Source of the DNA: Aliikangiella sp964411875
GTDB taxonomy: Bacteria; Pseudomonadota; Gammaproteobacteria; Enterobacterales; Kangiellaceae
DNA: 30,536 nt
Direction: 5' to 3'
Assembly (NCBI GenBank): GCA_964411875.1
Contig: CAYPMT010000017.1
Coordinates: 1-30,536, forward strand
The notes beneath the pieces are model-generated. The model worked only from the letters and a program-made list of their open reading frames with translations. It searched no databases and was not told the DNA's origin. A program made the translations under genes and the position numbers. Below are positions 1 through 8,461 of this stretch, in pieces (position 1 is the first letter of the stretch; every line of letters begins with the position of its first letter).

Positions 1-354
1 ACAAGTAACTTTCTAATGCCTTGTGGTAGCTCATCATTCAAAGAGCTATCCAATGAATCGGGAAAGCAGGTTGATAAGATATTACCATTTGAGGATTATT
101 ATAGGCTTTCCGCTTTTGATCCAGAAGTTGAGAAGAAGAGGCATCAAGATTTAATTTCTTTTGCAAAAGAACTTCATGAGTTTATATGGACAACTGCCAA
201 GATTTCAGAAGAGGATAAACCGCTTTTAGTGAGTGGCACTTTGATTTCTCTAATGAATCAATCTTTTGCAAAATCATTTCAAAATTATTCTGCAAAGGAC
301 ATGCCAGAAGAATGGCTAAGAGCCATTAAGAAAGAACTTGATAATAAAGCATGA
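1..354 (+). CDS. 5'-truncated N-terminal piece of an N-6 adenine DNA methylase (R-M subunit)
   Basis: The frame is open from base 1, so the true start lies outside the window; the first ATG inside is at 16. The residues LPFEDYYRLSAFDPEVEKK and then EEDKPLLVSGTLISL, followed by a run like SFAKSFQNYSAKDMPEEWL, match my memory of the segment just before the methylase domain in large HsdM-like or BcgI-A-like proteins. In those proteins this segment leads directly into QPYA and then the FYGEFLKYTGGDKK block, which is exactly what follows the N run at 429. I therefore read this piece and 429-1577 as one gene. Here the frame stops at TGA 352-354, and the remaining 56 bases before the gap do not continue the family. 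That is either a real disruption or a bad contig end. Any nuclease domain at the N terminus would be off the window. Confidence 0.6.
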   Translation, partial: TSNFLMPCGSSSFKELSNESGKQVDKILPFEDYYRLSAFDPEVEKKRHQDLISFAKELHEFIWTTAKISEEDKPLLVSGTLISLMNQSFAKSFQNYSAKDMPEEWLRAIKKELDNKA

Positions 355-410
355 TATGCACTATTTATGAAAAATTTTGTATGAAAAGTAACCGAAGGAT
401 TTGATCCTAA

Positions 411-420
411 NNNNNNNNNN
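411..420. other. Assembly gap (10 N) inside the methylase gene
   Basis: Ten N bases lie between the two methylase pieces. Ten is a common scaffolder filler, so the real length is unknown. Judging from the family, only a few residues need to be missing between the ELDNKA end and the DTMLQPYA start. The bases just left of it contain a small inverted repeat, AGGAT-TTG-ATCCT. Confidence 0.95.
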
Positions 421-428
421 AAGATACA

Positions 429-1577
429 ATGCTACAACCTTATGCCAATGTTGCATCACAGCCTAATTTAGGAAAAACGGATTCAAAGCTATCAAAAAAA
501 TATCCTCAAGGCGTATTGTATGAAGTTATCAAAGAAATAAATGAAAACGTATGGCCATTTATTAGCGTCTATCATAATTTTGATGTGGTCGGGCATTTTT
601 ATGGTGAGTTCTTAAAATATACAGGGGGGGATAAAAAAGCACTTGGCATTGTTTTAACTCCACGACATATAACGGAATTATTTTGTGAAATTGCCAACAT
701 TACCAAAAAGGATACAGTATTAGATATTTGTGCTGGCACAGGTGCATTTTTAATATCTGCAATGCAGGTAATGTTAAAAGCAGCACTAACTGATAAAGAA
801 CGAAAGGAAATAAAAAAACATCGTTTAATCGGAATTGAAAATAGTCCTAAAATGTTTGCTCTAGCAGCCAGCAACATGATTTTACGAGGAGATGGGAAAG
901 CAAATCTTCATCAAGGCAGTTGTTTTGATGAAGCAATAACAAAATCCATTCGTGAACGAAACAAAGAAGAAAATCAGGTTTATAAAGGTAAAAAACTAGA
1001 TCAACCTAATATTGGCTTGTTAAATCCGCCCTATGCCCAATCAAAAAGCGATGCGGAGCTACACGAACTATATTTTGTAAAACATATGCTAGACCAACTT
1101 GCAGTTGGTGGTATCGGTGTAGCCATTGTTCCCGTTAGTTGCGTTATCTCGCCAGGTCAAGCTAAAAAAGATATTCTAAAAAGGCATACGCTAAAAGCTG
1201 TTATGTCTATGCACAGCGAAGTATTTTATCCAGTAGGCACAGTAACTTGTATTGTTGTCTTTGAAGCAGGTAAGCCCCATGAAGAATCTAAGAAAAAAAC
1301 ATGGTTTGGCTATTGGCGTGATGATGGTTTTGTTAAAACAAAACACATGGGAAGAATTGACTTAAATGACAAATGGGATGGCATTAAAAAGCAATGGATT
1401 GAATCTTATAGAAATAATGAAGTACATAAAGGAAAATCAGTAACAGCCTATGTAACGGCAGACGATGAATGGGTTGCGGAAGCTTATCTTGAAACAGATT
1501 ACTCAAAAATAACCCTCGAAGAATTTGAAGAAGTAGTAAAAAACTACGCCATGTTTAAGCTAATGAACGAGGTGTAA
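429..1577 (+). CDS. N-6 adenine DNA methyltransferase domain (HsdM / BcgI-A-like), 3' part of split gene
   Basis: This part methylates adenine in DNA as the modification half of a restriction-modification system. Counted from the ATG at 429, the AdoMet-binding motif I is DICAGTG at residues 99-105 and the catalytic motif IV is NPPY at 199-202, the form used by N6-adenine enzymes. The block FYGEFLKYTGGDKKALGIVL near residues 58-76 is typical of HsdM-like and type IIB/IIG proteins. The frame stays open from the N run through DTM, so the 429 ATG is probably internal rather than the real start. It is followed after two bases by the specificity subunit, a normal M-S arrangement. A fused nuclease domain, as in BcgI A, cannot be judged because the N terminus is missing. 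The family call is strong; the exact R-M type is inference. Confidence 0.88.
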   Translation: MLQPYANVASQPNLGKTDSKLSKKYPQGVLYEVIKEINENVWPFISVYHNFDVVGHFYGEFLKYTGGDKKALGIVLTPRHITELFCEIANITKKDTVLDICAGTGAFLISAMQVMLKAALTDKERKEIKKHRLIGIENSPKMFALAASNMILRGDGKANLHQGSCFDEAITKSIRERNKEENQVYKGKKLDQPNIGLLNPPYAQSKSDAELHELYFVKHMLDQLAVGGIGVAIVPVSCVISPGQAKKDILKRHTLKAVMSMHSEVFYPVGTVTCIVVFEAGKPHEESKKKTWFGYWRDDGFVKTKHMGRIDLNDKWDGIKKQWIESYRNNEVHKGKSVTAYVTADDEWVAEAYLETDYSKITLEEFEEVVKNYAMFKLMNEV

Positions 1578-1579
1578 TA

Positions 1580-2539
1580 ATGGTTGAGTTACAAGAAATA
1601 TTTGATGTTAAATATGGAGTTAATTTAGAACTAAATAAGTTAAAGCACTCAACCAAAGGCATTAACTTTGTATCAAGAACATTTAAAAATAATGGTGTGT
1701 CAGCAAGAGTAGAGCAATTAGAGAATATAGAACCAATACCAGCAGGGACTCTAACTGTAGCTGGTGGTGGGTCGGTATTAGAAACATTTTTACAGCCGGA
1801 ACCTTACTATTCAGGAAGGGATTTATATTTTTTAACTGCAAAAACGGAATTATCAGACGAACAGAAATTATTTTATTGTGCCTGTATCAGGGCTAATAAA
1901 TATAAGTACAGTTACGGAAGGCAAGCCAATAGAACATTAAAATATCTACAAGTACCATCTATCAACGAATTACCAGACTGGGTTAATGATGTTGATTTAA
2001 GCCACTTTGATGGAGCAGAAAAGTCAAAAATACAAAAGACAATATCACCCCCAGTAATTGATAAAACCAACAAATTAAAAGATTTGTTTGAAATAAAAAA
2101 TGGAATCGCAGCAACAGGCTTAAACATTAAAGAAAATAGATTTTCTGGTTGTATTGCATATGTTCGACCTGCAAGCACTAATACAAGAATTATTAGAGGC
2201 TTCCTTGAGCGTTCTGTAATGGAAGAAAAGCACATATACCCAAAAGGTTCATTATTCGTTTCAACTAATGGTGAAGGTAGTCACTCATACTCGTATGTAT
2301 CAATAGAGGATTTTATTCCTAATAGTGATGTTTCTGTCCTTATTCCCAAAAAAGATATGTCGCTTGAATTGAAGCTTTATTATGCCAAGTGCATAGTTGC
2401 AAACCGTTATTTATTTTCTTATGGTCGAAAACCAAAAGGAAAAAGACTTGCAGGACTTTTATTACCTAAACCAACGCCAGCAGAAACAAAAGAAATTGAA
2501 GAATTTATGAAATCATTAAATTATAGTATCAATTTATAA
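1580..2539 (+). CDS. DNA specificity subunit (HsdS / BcgI-B-like), two target-recognition halves
   Basis: This 319-residue protein would supply DNA target recognition to the upstream methylase. It has two similar halves, as expected for a two-TRD specificity protein. Each half contains a block of the form FYCACIRANKYKYSYGRQ (first) or YYAKCIVANRYLFSYGRK (second), followed by LKYLQVP or LAGLLLPKP. The second half opens with KLKDLFEIKNG, the usual start of a TRD. The length is near that of the BcgI B subunit and shorter than many type I HsdS proteins. The start is the ATG two bases after the methylase stop, so the two are likely translated together. The gene ends only 23 bases before an integron attC site, so it is the last gene of a probable cassette. 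Confidence 0.85.
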   Translation: MVELQEIFDVKYGVNLELNKLKHSTKGINFVSRTFKNNGVSARVEQLENIEPIPAGTLTVAGGGSVLETFLQPEPYYSGRDLYFLTAKTELSDEQKLFYCACIRANKYKYSYGRQANRTLKYLQVPSINELPDWVNDVDLSHFDGAEKSKIQKTISPPVIDKTNKLKDLFEIKNGIAATGLNIKENRFSGCIAYVRPASTNTRIIRGFLERSVMEEKHIYPKGSLFVSTNGEGSHSYSYVSIEDFIPNSDVSVLIPKKDMSLELKLYYAKCIVANRYLFSYGRKPKGKRLAGLLLPKPTPAETKEIEEFMKSLNYSINL

Positions 2540-2562
2540 TGGTGCAAATATCAACAAAAACA

Positions 2563-2617
2563 GCTAACAAGAAAATCCAGCGGACGCAAAAAGCCGCGCC
2601 GCTGATTTAGGCGTTAA
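2563..2617 (+). other. Integron attC recombination site closing the R-M cassette
   Basis: The left end is GCTAACAAG and the right end is AGGCGTTAA, which give the complementary AAC/GTT cores. The centre folds as CAGCGG-a-CGC, an eight-base loop, then GCG-CCGCTG: a nine-base-pair arm with one unpaired A on one side. An imperfect hairpin with an extrahelical base and AAC/GTT ends is the diagnostic form of attC. It lies directly after the specificity gene in the expected orientation, so the crossover side faces right. Confidence 0.85.
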
Positions 2618-2886
2618 AATTATTACCAATGGCTGTTCCTAGGCGTTCTCAGCCAGTCAGATAACATTGAAGCTTCTTGTCTGAACTGTCAGGTCGAGTT
2701 TGAGTTAATACAAATGATGGCTTTGAAGCTAAAATCTATTAATCCATTTAATTCAACTCTCTGCTGAATAATATTCTCGAATACCTAATGTAAAATGTCA
2801 GACGTGAAATCATTAAGCCGGTAGTTTTTTGTCGTAATTAAATCAATTGAATTTCGGAGAGAGTAGCAATTGATTAAGAAAAATTT
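2618..2886. other. Intergenic region beyond the R-M cassette, no gene seen
   Basis: No credible coding sequence is visible. The stretch starting GATAACATTGAAGC and ending GAGTTAATA (about 2720-2770) has AAC/GTT-like ends and a weak central pairing. It could be a decayed second attC, but this is much weaker than the site at 2563. The rest is AT-rich spacer up to the stop codon of the HDOD gene. Confidence 0.4.
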
Positions 2887-3732
2887 TTAGGTCATATGCT
2901 CTAAGCTATACCGAACAGCATCTTCCAAATCGTCATAGTCATATTCTGATAAACCTAGAAAATCTAATATGCTTTCTGATGTATTTATCCACTCATAATT
3001 TTTATCGGATTTGCCTAACTTTTTCGATAAATGAGCCATATGCTCAGCCATTTTTAAAACACAAATCAATGTTTTCAGAACAGGATTCTCAATAGATGAA
3101 TCATCTAAAATTTTTGAAACAGAATGATGATGTTTGACCGCCAAACAAATAACTTGCGGCAAATTCCAAACACGGCAAATTCGATAACCTGCAGCAGCAT
3201 GATGTACACCAAACTCTGAAAACTCTTCTCGGGTAATTCCGCCATCTTCACGGGCGTAAGCCTGCTCTAATATGGTTTGATAGTTTGCTCTATCCATAGC
3301 AATCACAGGAATACCGCAGTTGTGAAATAAGCCTAAAGTATAAGCCTCATCAGCCATTGGAAGGTTAAGTTCACCACAAATAGTTGAAGCAGCAACAGCT
3401 ACTGAAAATGAACCCTGCCAAAATAACTCTATGTCCATATTCTTACTAGCCTTTGACATTGACTCTTTTAGCAAAACTGTTTTGACAATATTAGTGACTC
3501 GGTCAATACCTAGCATAATAACCGCTTGAGTAATTGAAGCAATTTTTTGACTCAAACCAAAAGCAGCTGAATTCACTACTTTTATTACACCAGCACTTAG
3601 TCCTGGATCCTGAGAAATTAATTCTGCAATTTTTTCTAAATCTGCTCCAACTTGTTCAATCTTTCGAACAAGCTCTGGCTGTGGTGGAATATAAATACCA
3701 TCACTCAATTCTTTTTGAACAATTTTAGCCAT
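2887..3732 (-). CDS. HDOD-domain signalling protein
   Basis: This 281-residue protein is almost entirely one HDOD domain, a relative of HD phosphohydrolases without nuclease or phosphodiesterase chemistry. Hallmarks are LISQDPGLSAGVIKVVNSAAFG near residues 38-59, the ITQAVIMLGIDRV stretch after it, then LGLFHNCGIPV and a late KHHHS. HDOD proteins usually act as scaffolds in signal transduction, motility or stress responses, but the target cannot be read from sequence. It has no membrane segment, so it should be cytosolic. It lies downstream of parC on the same strand after a 71-base gap that shows no clear terminator, so it may be co-transcribed. Confidence 0.85.
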   Translation of the reverse strand: MAKIVQKELSDGIYIPPQPELVRKIEQVGADLEKIAELISQDPGLSAGVIKVVNSAAFGLSQKIASITQAVIMLGIDRVTNIVKTVLLKESMSKASKNMDIELFWQGSFSVAVAASTICGELNLPMADEAYTLGLFHNCGIPVIAMDRANYQTILEQAYAREDGGITREEFSEFGVHHAAAGYRICRVWNLPQVICLAVKHHHSVSKILDDSSIENPVLKTLICVLKMAEHMAHLSKKLGKSDKNYEWINTSESILDFLGLSEYDYDDLEDAVRYSLEHMT

Positions 3733-3803
3733 AATAATAGCGTTTTAGTCAATTAACCCTCTATTAATAATAGACCAAAAAATTCAAGCATTGCCGATTT
3801 CTA

Positions 3804-6065
3804 TTAAGTTTTATTAACTTTAATTTCTGCAACTATCCGATCAACTTTTTGAAAACCTCGAGGAAGTTTATTACCTTTCCTACCACGCTCACCATAGTAG
3901 TGTTCTAAATCTTGAAGCTTTAAAGTTAAGTGTCGCTTCCCGGAATAAACCATAAGCGAATCCTCAGGAGATAAAGCCGTTACTGCAACCATAAACTCTT
4001 CTCTCAATTGAAGTTTGGATGGTGAAATACCTATAATCTTATTACCTTTACCTTTGCTCAGTTTAGGTAATTGGTCAATTGGAAATATCAGCATTTTTCC
4101 TAAATTAGAGACCGCTGCACAAAGTTGGGTGTCGTAATCATTAACTGCACAAGCGGCTAAAACCTCTGCGCCATTCGGTAGCTTAAGTAATGCCTTACCA
4201 TTTTTATTACGAGTAATGATCTCTGAATATTTAGCGACAAAACCATAGCCTGCATCACTAGCAAATAAAAAGTCTTGTTCATCAGAGCCCATAATAACAT
4301 CCGTAAACGTTGCACCAGCTATAGGGTTTAAACGTCCAGTCAAAGGTTCGCCCTGACCTCTCGCTGAAGGTAACGTATGCGCTGGAACAGCAAAAGCTCG
4401 TCCGGTAGAGTCTAAAAACACAGCCGATTGATTAGATTTTCCGATAGCCGATGAACAATAATCATCACCTGCTTTATAGTTCAGTGCTCTAGCATCAATG
4501 TCATGGCCTTTGGCGGCTCTGACCCAACCCATTTTTGAAAGCACCACAGTAATTGACTCACTTGGCATTAAATCAGTTTCACTCAGTGCTTTAGACTCTT
4601 CTCTTTCAACAATCGGCGAACATCTTTCATCACCAAACTCTTTAGCTGTGGCGATAATTTCTTTTTTGACTAATGTTGTCAAACGATTTTTAGAACTTAA
4701 CGTTAATTCAAGCGACTCTTTCTCTTTAGCTAATTCTGATTGCTCAGCTTTTATTTTCATTTCTTCGAGCTTAGCTAAGTGTCGTAATTTTAATTCTAAA
4801 ATTGCTTCAGCTTGTCGATCACTAATTGAAAAACGCTGCATCAAAACTGGTTTTGGCTTTTCTTCTTCACGAATAATTTTAATCACTTCATCAATATTTA
4901 AAAAGGCAACTAATAATCCATCTAAAATATGTAAACGCTCATTCACTTTTTCTAAACGATACTGTAAACGTTTACGTGTCGTTTCTGTTCGGAATGTCAA
5001 CCATTCTTTAAGAAAAGTAACTAACCCTTTAACTTGAGGACGACCATCAATACCAATTACATTCATGTTCACACGATAATTTTTTTCCAAATCAGTCGTT
5101 GCAAATAAATGCTTCATTAATTCGTCTAAATCAACCCGATTAGAACGCGGTACAACAACAAAGCGCGTTGGTGTTTCGTGATCAGACTCATCTCTTAGAT
5201 CATCAACCATAGGCAATTTTTTGGCTTGCATTTGAGCGTGAATTTGCTCAAGAACCTTGCTGCCAGAAACTTGATGAGGTAAAGCTTGAATAACAATTTC
5301 ACCATTCTCAATGGAGTAAACCGCTCGCATTTTTATGCTGCCACGACCAGTCTCATATATTTTAAAAATATCTTCTTTGGGCGTAATAATTTCTGCTGAA
5401 GTTGGAAAATCTGGCCCTGGCACAATGTTATGAATATCTTCCAATGAAGCCTTAGGCTGCTCAAGTAAATGAATGCAAGCACCTGCAATTTCTCGAAGGT
5501 TATGCGATGGAATGTCCGTCGCCATACCAACGGCAATACCGGTTGTTCCATTAAGTAATAAATTAGGCAGTCGAGCTGGTAAGATTTTAGGCTCTTTTAA
5601 AGTTCCGTCAAAATTAGGCATCCAATCTACAGTACCTAATGATGCTTCTGATAAAAGAACATTAGCATATTTAGATAAACGCGATTCTGTATAACGCATA
5701 GCCGCAAAAGACTTAGGGTCATCCGGTGCTCCCCAGTTACCTTGACCATCAACTAAAGGGTAACGATAAGAAAAAGGCTGAGCCATTAGCACCATGGCTT
5801 CGTAACAAGCGCTGTCACCATGAGGATGAAATTTACCTAATACATCACCAACCGTTCGGGCTGATTTTTTATATTTAGCCGTAGACTTAAGTCCCAGTTC
5901 ACTCATAGCGTAAACAATACGTCTTTGAACTGGCTTTAAACCATCACCAATGTGAGGCAAGGCCCTATCCATAATTACATACATGGAATAATTCAAATAA
6001 GCTTTTTCAGTAAAGTCACTGAGCGACTGCTGCTCTACGCCATCAAAACTTAAGTCCATCGTCAT
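3804..6065 (-). CDS. parC: DNA topoisomerase IV subunit A (ParC)
   Basis: ParC is the DNA-cleaving subunit of topoisomerase IV, which unlinks daughter chromosomes together with ParE. At 753 residues it matches gammaproteobacterial ParC. The breakage-reunion domain is clear: ALPHIGDGLKPVQRRI near residues 35-50, HPHGDSACYEA at 80-90, and the active tyrosine in AAMRYTE (Tyr125). The quinolone-determining sites are Ser85 and Glu89, equivalent to E. coli Ser80 and Glu84, and both are unsubstituted. The C-terminal half shows the beta-pinwheel repeats, for example GYGFVAKYSEI and KGKGNKIIGI. The start could be the first ATG or the one two codons later. The gene lies 65 bases after parE, the usual gammaproteobacterial neighbourhood. 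Confidence 0.97.
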   Translation of the reverse strand: MTMDLSFDGVEQQSLSDFTEKAYLNYSMYVIMDRALPHIGDGLKPVQRRIVYAMSELGLKSTAKYKKSARTVGDVLGKFHPHGDSACYEAMVLMAQPFSYRYPLVDGQGNWGAPDDPKSFAAMRYTESRLSKYANVLLSEASLGTVDWMPNFDGTLKEPKILPARLPNLLLNGTTGIAVGMATDIPSHNLREIAGACIHLLEQPKASLEDIHNIVPGPDFPTSAEIITPKEDIFKIYETGRGSIKMRAVYSIENGEIVIQALPHQVSGSKVLEQIHAQMQAKKLPMVDDLRDESDHETPTRFVVVPRSNRVDLDELMKHLFATTDLEKNYRVNMNVIGIDGRPQVKGLVTFLKEWLTFRTETTRKRLQYRLEKVNERLHILDGLLVAFLNIDEVIKIIREEEKPKPVLMQRFSISDRQAEAILELKLRHLAKLEEMKIKAEQSELAKEKESLELTLSSKNRLTTLVKKEIIATAKEFGDERCSPIVEREESKALSETDLMPSESITVVLSKMGWVRAAKGHDIDARALNYKAGDDYCSSAIGKSNQSAVFLDSTGRAFAVPAHTLPSARGQGEPLTGRLNPIAGATFTDVIMGSDEQDFLFASDAGYGFVAKYSEIITRNKNGKALLKLPNGAEVLAACAVNDYDTQLCAAVSNLGKMLIFPIDQLPKLSKGKGNKIIGISPSKLQLREEFMVAVTALSPEDSLMVYSGKRHLTLKLQDLEHYYGERGRKGNKLPRGFQKVDRIVAEIKVNKT

Positions 6066-6130
6066 TTATTAATCTCAATTATTATTGTTAAGTTCAGCAT
6101 TGCTTGAATAGGATTTATCGTCGTAAACGG

Positions 6131-8020
6131 TTAATCAATATCAACTAAATTGCCTTTTTCTTCTAACCAGCTTTTACGATCGGGCGAACGTTTTTTTGCT
6201 AACAACTTATCCATTAGCTCATTGGTTTTTGTTTCTGAGTCGATAGTTAGTTGAACCAGTCGCCGAGTTTCTGGGGCCATGGTAGTTTCACGTAATTGTT
6301 TAGGGTTCATTTCACCTAAACCCTTAAAGCGCTGTACATTGGGTATGCCCCTTTTCTTTTCTGCCGCTATACGATCAAGTATGCCTTGTTTCTCACTTTC
6401 ATCTAGTGCATAAAAAACTTCTTTGCCAAGGTCAATACGATAAAGTGGCGGCATAGCCACATAGACATGTCCCTGTTTAACTAAATCAGTAAAATGTCGC
6501 ATAAATAGTGCACATAACAGTGTGGCAATATGCAAACCATCAGAATCAGCATCAGCTAAAATACAAATTTTTCCATAACGTAACCCGGATAAGTCACTGG
6601 AGTTTGGATCAAGCCCTAGAGCAACTGAAATATCATGTACTTCTTGCGAAGCCAGTATTTCAGTTGACTCAACTTCCCAAGTGTTCAATATTTTTCCTCT
6701 TAAAGGCATAATTGCCTGAAACTCTTTATCTCGCGCTTGTTTAGCAGAGCCTCCCGCCGAATCACCTTCGACTAAAAAAAGTTCGCTGGCCATAGCATCT
6801 TGACCAATACAATCAGATAGCTTGCCAGGTAAAGCCGGGCCAGAGGTCACTTTTTTGCGAACAATTTTTTTACGAGAACGTAATCGCTTGTGGGCATTGG
6901 CAATAGCAAACTCAGCTAGCTTGTCACCATAATTCGGATTTTGATTGAGCCAGAGTGAAAATGAATCTTTAACTACGCCAGACACAAAAGCGGCCGACTG
7001 ACGAGACGATAGCTTCTCTTTAGTTTGCCCTGAAAATTGTGGGTCTTGCATTTTTACCGACAAAACAAAAGATAAACCCTGCCAAACATCATCAGCAGTT
7101 AACTTGACACCACGAGGTAAATTATTGCGAAACTCACAAAACTCTCTCATGCCATCAAGCAAGCCTGTTCGAAGGCCATTAACATGAGTTCCACCTAAAG
7201 GCGTGGGAATTAAATTAACATAACTTTCATTAATTGGTTCGCCACCTTCTGGCAACCAAAACAATGCCCAATTAACCGCTTCTGTTTCGGTAGCTAAGTT
7301 GCCACAAAAAGGCTCCTCAGGCACTTTTTCTTCATCAAGAGCCGAAGCTTTAAGGTAGTCTTTAAGTCCATCTTGAAAAAACCACTCGGATTTTTCATTA
7401 CTATTGTTATCAATTAAGGTCACTGATAAACCAGGACATAAAACCGCTTTAGCTTTTAGCAAATGTTTTAGTTTGCTTAGAGAATATTTTGCACTATCAA
7501 AGTACTTAGGGTCAGACCAAAAAATAACCGTTGTGCCAGTATTTCGCTGACCAACATCACCAATGATTTTTAACGGCTTAGTCACGGCGCCGTTAGCAAA
7601 GGTAATTTGATGCCGTTTACCAGAACGATTAACAAAAACATCAACTTTAGTGGATAAGGCATTAACTACTGAAATACCCACTCCATGCAAACCACCAGAA
7701 AATTGGTAACTCTTATTAGAAAATTTACCGCCTGCATGAAGTTTGGTTAAAATCAACTCAACGCCTGTCATGCCTTCCTCTGGATGAATATCAACTGGCA
7801 TCCCTCGACCATTATCTTGAACTTCAAGAGCGCCATCTTTATGTAAAATAACCGTTATTTTATCGCAATGACCAGCCAAGGCTTCATCAACACTATTATC
7901 AATAACTTCTTGGGCAAGATGATTCGGGCGTGTGGTATCAGTATACATGCCAGGCCGTTTTTGCACTGGCTCTAAACCACTTAAAACTTCGATAGATTCA
8001 GAATTATAAGATTTAGACAT
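6131..8020 (-). CDS. parE: DNA topoisomerase IV subunit B (ParE)
   Basis: ParE is the ATPase subunit of topoisomerase IV. The GHKL ATPase site is visible as EVIDNSVDEALAGH with Glu38 and Asn42, then DNGRGMPVDIHPEEG. The TOPRIM domain carries EGDSAGGSAKQARD, PLRGKILNTWE and the metal-binding DADSDGLHI. The 629-residue length is normal for ParE and too short for GyrB, which has an extra insertion. PEEGMTGVELILTKLHAGGKF is also typical. It is transcribed ahead of parC, and together they provide the whole enzyme. The upstream region of about 430 bases presumably holds its promoter. Confidence 0.97.
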   Translation of the reverse strand: MSKSYNSESIEVLSGLEPVQKRPGMYTDTTRPNHLAQEVIDNSVDEALAGHCDKITVILHKDGALEVQDNGRGMPVDIHPEEGMTGVELILTKLHAGGKFSNKSYQFSGGLHGVGISVVNALSTKVDVFVNRSGKRHQITFANGAVTKPLKIIGDVGQRNTGTTVIFWSDPKYFDSAKYSLSKLKHLLKAKAVLCPGLSVTLIDNNSNEKSEWFFQDGLKDYLKASALDEEKVPEEPFCGNLATETEAVNWALFWLPEGGEPINESYVNLIPTPLGGTHVNGLRTGLLDGMREFCEFRNNLPRGVKLTADDVWQGLSFVLSVKMQDPQFSGQTKEKLSSRQSAAFVSGVVKDSFSLWLNQNPNYGDKLAEFAIANAHKRLRSRKKIVRKKVTSGPALPGKLSDCIGQDAMASELFLVEGDSAGGSAKQARDKEFQAIMPLRGKILNTWEVESTEILASQEVHDISVALGLDPNSSDLSGLRYGKICILADADSDGLHIATLLCALFMRHFTDLVKQGHVYVAMPPLYRIDLGKEVFYALDESEKQGILDRIAAEKKRGIPNVQRFKGLGEMNPKQLRETTMAPETRRLVQLTIDSETKTNELMDKLLAKKRSPDRKSWLEEKGNLVDID

Positions 8021-8350
8021 TAACTATTTTTAGTGAACCTTATTAGTTTAGTTTGTAGGAAAATGCTTAATAATTTATTAACCAATGAGCCTACCTTAAT
8101 ATTGATTATTTTGTAATCTCGATTTTGCGACATCGTTCGTGGTTAAATCAGCTCAAGCGGCTTATTATTAGCCTAATATTAATTTAACATTACTATCAAA
8201 AAAACATTATACCTAAAATTTAGGTTGGTTAATCAATTAAAATATTTGTTTAACCTCATGAAAAGCAAATAACGGATACCATGCTTCAAACCATTAAAGT
8301 ATAACTCGATGCGAAACTGTTCGTAAATACATATCTAGGAGAGCAGATAA
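8021..8350. other. AT-rich region upstream of parE, no larger gene seen
   Basis: About 330 bases lie between the parE start and the small frame at 8351. No RNA gene or repeat is recognisable. It must carry the promoter for parE on the minus strand and possibly one for the small frame on the plus strand, but I cannot pick convincing boxes. Confidence 0.4.
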
Positions 8351-8461
8351 ATGCTAAAAATAACTCACTTGGGTTTAATCATATCACTAATATTTATGTC
8401 TGCTTACGACACGGTAGAAGTGAAAATTTTGACAGGCATCACAATAAATTATTGTCAATAA
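8351..8461 (+). CDS. Possible 36-residue small hydrophobic protein between cpdA and parE
   Basis: A short frame opens with ATG at 8351, eight bases after a good ribosome-binding sequence (AGGAGAG). It encodes MLKITHLGLIISLIFMSAYD and 16 more residues (36 in all). The hydrophobic stretch at residues 7-18 could be a membrane segment or signal peptide. The stop TAA at 8459-8461 overlaps the convergent end of cpdA by a few bases. E. coli has yqiA at this place, but nothing here resembles that esterase. The strong Shine-Dalgarno is the only real argument for it. Confidence 0.3.
   Translation: MLKITHLGLIISLIFMSAYDTVEVKILTGITINYCQ

Noticed and set aside
599..877. 92-codon minus-strand frame inside the methylase
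   Set aside because: Antisense to the conserved FYGEFLKYTGGDKK and DICAGTG regions; a shadow.
2563..2617. Rho-independent terminator of the R-M operon
   Set aside because: There is a GC-rich hairpin, but no T-run follows and the conserved attC ends explain it better.
4498..5037. 179-codon plus-strand frame opposite parC
   Set aside because: It is the antisense shadow of a highly conserved gene and has no recognisable protein character.
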